Positions 61,430-64,000 of a DNA stretch of 64,000 bases are shown in pieces. Below the pieces are notes generated by a model. It saw only the letters and a program-made list of their open reading frames with translations. It searched no databases and was not told the origin of the DNA. Source of the stretch: Mytilus trossulus (taxonomy: Eukaryota > Mollusca > Bivalvia > Mytilida > Mytilidae); assembly GCF_036588685.1 (NCBI RefSeq), contig NC_086374.1, positions 19,832,886-19,896,885 on the forward strand, in the 5' to 3' direction. The first letter of the stretch is position 1; every line of letters begins with the position of its first letter. The translations under genes were made by a program, and so were the position numbers.

Positions 61430-63460
61430 TTTTGCTGATGAATTGACTCGCTTTTTAAGTCAATATACACTTTTACACTGACAGCAGCAATTGCAGGAGA
61501 GAAAATGTGTTTCGTGAAACCCCTCACGAATTTGTATTTATTAGCGATGTCAACCCGGTTTTCTTAAAGCTGAAAGCCAATCTCCCACAGGCAAAGGGGA
61601 ATTTCATCTCCTTACATTTCGGTCAAAAGTGTTAAATTTATTTTTTTGAAAATAAAATTTAGCTAGAAAACACTACTTTATGCGTGATAAGCATTACTGA
61701 TAAAGTCAGTTTATTAAACAGGTGTACATTTACTTAGTATAATATGCACAGTAACACAGGTCATTAAGTCTAATTTAAGAGTTTACGAAATAACACCAAA
61801 AGACACATGACATAGGCAGAATCATTTAAAAAATTTATGAAAAAATATTTTCAGATAAAAAAGAAGACTATAGTAAAACATACGCAAATCGTGTTATGAT
61901 AAATCAACACATATACAATTTGAAGTTCATAGTAAAAAAATAAAACTTTGATAAGTTACCAAGTTGAATGAAAGATATCATGCAAAACACAAATGATTTT
62001 TAAAACAACCCATCCCTACCCCTAAAAACCGGTAACATCCAATGAAAAAACAACGAGTTTTAAAAGATAACCTTCGACTTAGTGGTCCATCAAATTGTCT
62101 AATATTGAGATCTACGTTAACAGACTTAGAAGGATGGTCATCTAGATCGATCACAGAGTTGAAGGTTACTTATGGGGACTTTTCATGTATTTACTGACTG
62201 ATTTTATTTATTTTGGGTCAACTGCATAGTTATCTGCTGTCTAGCCTATGTTAAATACGTCTGCTTTAATCTGACGTGTTTTAAGAAAGAAAAAAAATCT
62301 GCGCACGATATATTCACTCCCCACCTTTTTCAGATATGTGCGAGACTTTTCTATAATGCGATATTAAAATGTGTTTGACACCTTCACAATTGGAAAAAAG
62401 AAGCCTTTGACCAAGTTACTTTTATTATAAGATTTTCAATTTGGTATTGGGTGATACCATGAATAATTAAAAAAAACCAGGAACAACATCTAATTGAGTA
62501 AAACTATTATTGGTTGCTTTGATGTTGAAAGTCGCTTTTGCGTTTACTGTTAGTATACTTTTTAACGTACATATGACATTAAAAATAAACTTTTAAAAAA
62601 TCGGTTTACTACACATAAACAAATAAACAAGACGGTGTCCGGTCAATACCTCAAGGTATAAACATCAATTACTGGTTTTATTGCCACAGATTTAGAAATA
62701 TTACCTGCTTAGGCATTCTAATTTAAATTTTAGTATGTAATCTATCCAAATATCTTGTAAACTTTATCCTACCCAGGATGTAATATTACACAATTTCTAA
62801 TAATAGATTTTAAAATGATAGCTTTAAAAACTAATAAACTTATAAAGGTAATAGCCTATAAAAAATTTAAATAAACACTAAATGCTTTTTGAATAGAAAT
62901 GAACACTGACCTTTGAACATTACGATATCTAATGAAATTGTCATTCTGTACAATACTTTCACCGTTGCGCTCTCCAATAACATTAATGATACCAATCGCA
63001 TGCACAAGATGCGCATCCCATACTATGGCTCAAATATTTGAAAGTTAACAACCTATTACAGACGTTGAAGATTCAGAGCTATACTGTGTACATCAGAGAG
63101 ATATTCCTTATTTTATTTTTTTTCGAAAACAGTCAATTCTAAAAGAACAATATCCTTATGTTCACAAATATACCGAAGTACTGGCTACATGGCTTGTGTC
63201 TCTGTCCACCAGCACTCCAGCAGAGAAATCGATCAGTGGTAGCGATATCTTTATTAAACGGTGCCAATTTTTATTGCATCAGCTGCGCAATTTTATATTA
63301 TTCGTTCCGCCTTTGAAGATACGTTTTAACAAAATATTTTCGGAAGTACTAATGTTTATTATAATATATGTAGACGTAGTGTCAATACTACTGTTAACTT
63401 CTTTATGTTTGCTTTCACTTGTGTGATATGCTATGTTAAATATTACCGTTAATCTATGAT
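61430..63460. other. Gene-free stretch
   Basis: AT-rich sequence with only short frames; the 76-codon frame at 63196-63426 has no recognisable features. No repeat family seen elsewhere in the window was recognised here. Confidence 0.4.
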
Positions 63461-63464
63461 AACC

Positions 63465-64000
63465 ATATTCTGGAGAACTGCTGAACTTATTTAACTATGC
63501 TCTAGAAAAATGTTGAAATAATTTATCTAAACCCTGCAGAAATGGTGATCTAAGCTAGCTTTCATCGAGAGAAGTTTTGATCAAATTTACTTGTTAGCAA
63601 TCCTCAAGAAATCATTTCATAACTTTTAAACACCCCCTGGAGAACTGTTAACTCTGGGGAACTATTGGACTAACAGACCTCCACAGAATTAGAACATACT
63701 TGTACACTAACCTTTAGACAGCTGTTGGTCTACTGGTATTTTAACAACTCTTCGGAGATTTATTGATCTTAATAAAGACCGCTTAGGACAAATGTTTACC
63801 ACATAGAGAATTATATTAAGTAAGCTAACCACCCTCTGGAGAACTGTTCGTATTATTTAACCATCCTCTAGACAACTGTTGGTATGGTGGTAAACCGCCC
63901 TCTGGAGAACTGTTGATATAATTTAGCAATCCCCTAGAGAAATGTTGGTGTAATTTAATCTCCCGCAGGAGAACTGTTGGTAAAGTTTCACCACATTTGG
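63465..64000. repeat. Degenerate ~35-bp tandem repeat running off the window
   Basis: Repeated CTCTGGAGAACTGTTGGTAT-like units with TAATTTAACCACC-type linkers. They are diverged at 63465-63780, then denser and better conserved from about 63825 to the end. The array is incomplete here. Confidence 0.75.

Overview
The window is nuclear DNA of a bivalve mollusc, most likely a mussel (Mytilus or close relative). Three split genes with GT-AG introns can be read out, and the rest is AT-rich sequence packed with dispersed repeats. The mussel assignment rests on repeat families I recall from mussel DNA (for example one ending in GAGTTGTCTCATTGGCAATC) and on animal-type proteins; it has not been searched.

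Layout. (1) 4900-10728, minus strand: six coding exons encode a 320-residue protein with three double-stranded-RNA-binding domains, of the TARBP2/PRKRA/Loquacious family (Dicer partners). (2) 13859-38322, plus strand: 21 coding exons encode a complete 786-residue XPB/ERCC3, the TFIIH translocase. It lies head-to-head with gene 1, about 3.1 kb apart. (3) 45788-51486, plus strand: six coding exons encode a 204-residue Alba-domain protein of the RPP25/RPP25L family (RNase P/MRP subunit). In all three genes the exon phases join without error. No functional link between the three genes is visible; they look like independent housekeeping genes.

Repeats. At least five dispersed families occur. Four have a hairpin at the 5' end, four have internal tandem monomers, and three end in a 3' hairpin followed by CTAGTTT or CTTGTTT beside T-runs, an architecture like non-autonomous Helentron (HINE) elements. 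Several terminal-inverted-repeat elements (MITE-like), fold-back elements, a decayed LINE RNase H fragment and several minisatellites are also present. Some elements are nested inside others.

Most notable. In ERCC3, exon-intron boundaries have been copied. The 5' splice site of exon 2 sits at the head of about 18 tandem 34-bp copies of itself. The 3' splice site of exon 8 sits at the end of five tandem 28-bp copies of itself. The end of exon 11 has two more decayed copies in the following intron. Use of any decoy site would create a premature stop. The ERCC3 motif II also reads DEVQ instead of the family's DEVH. From 51.5 kb to the end I find no convincing gene.
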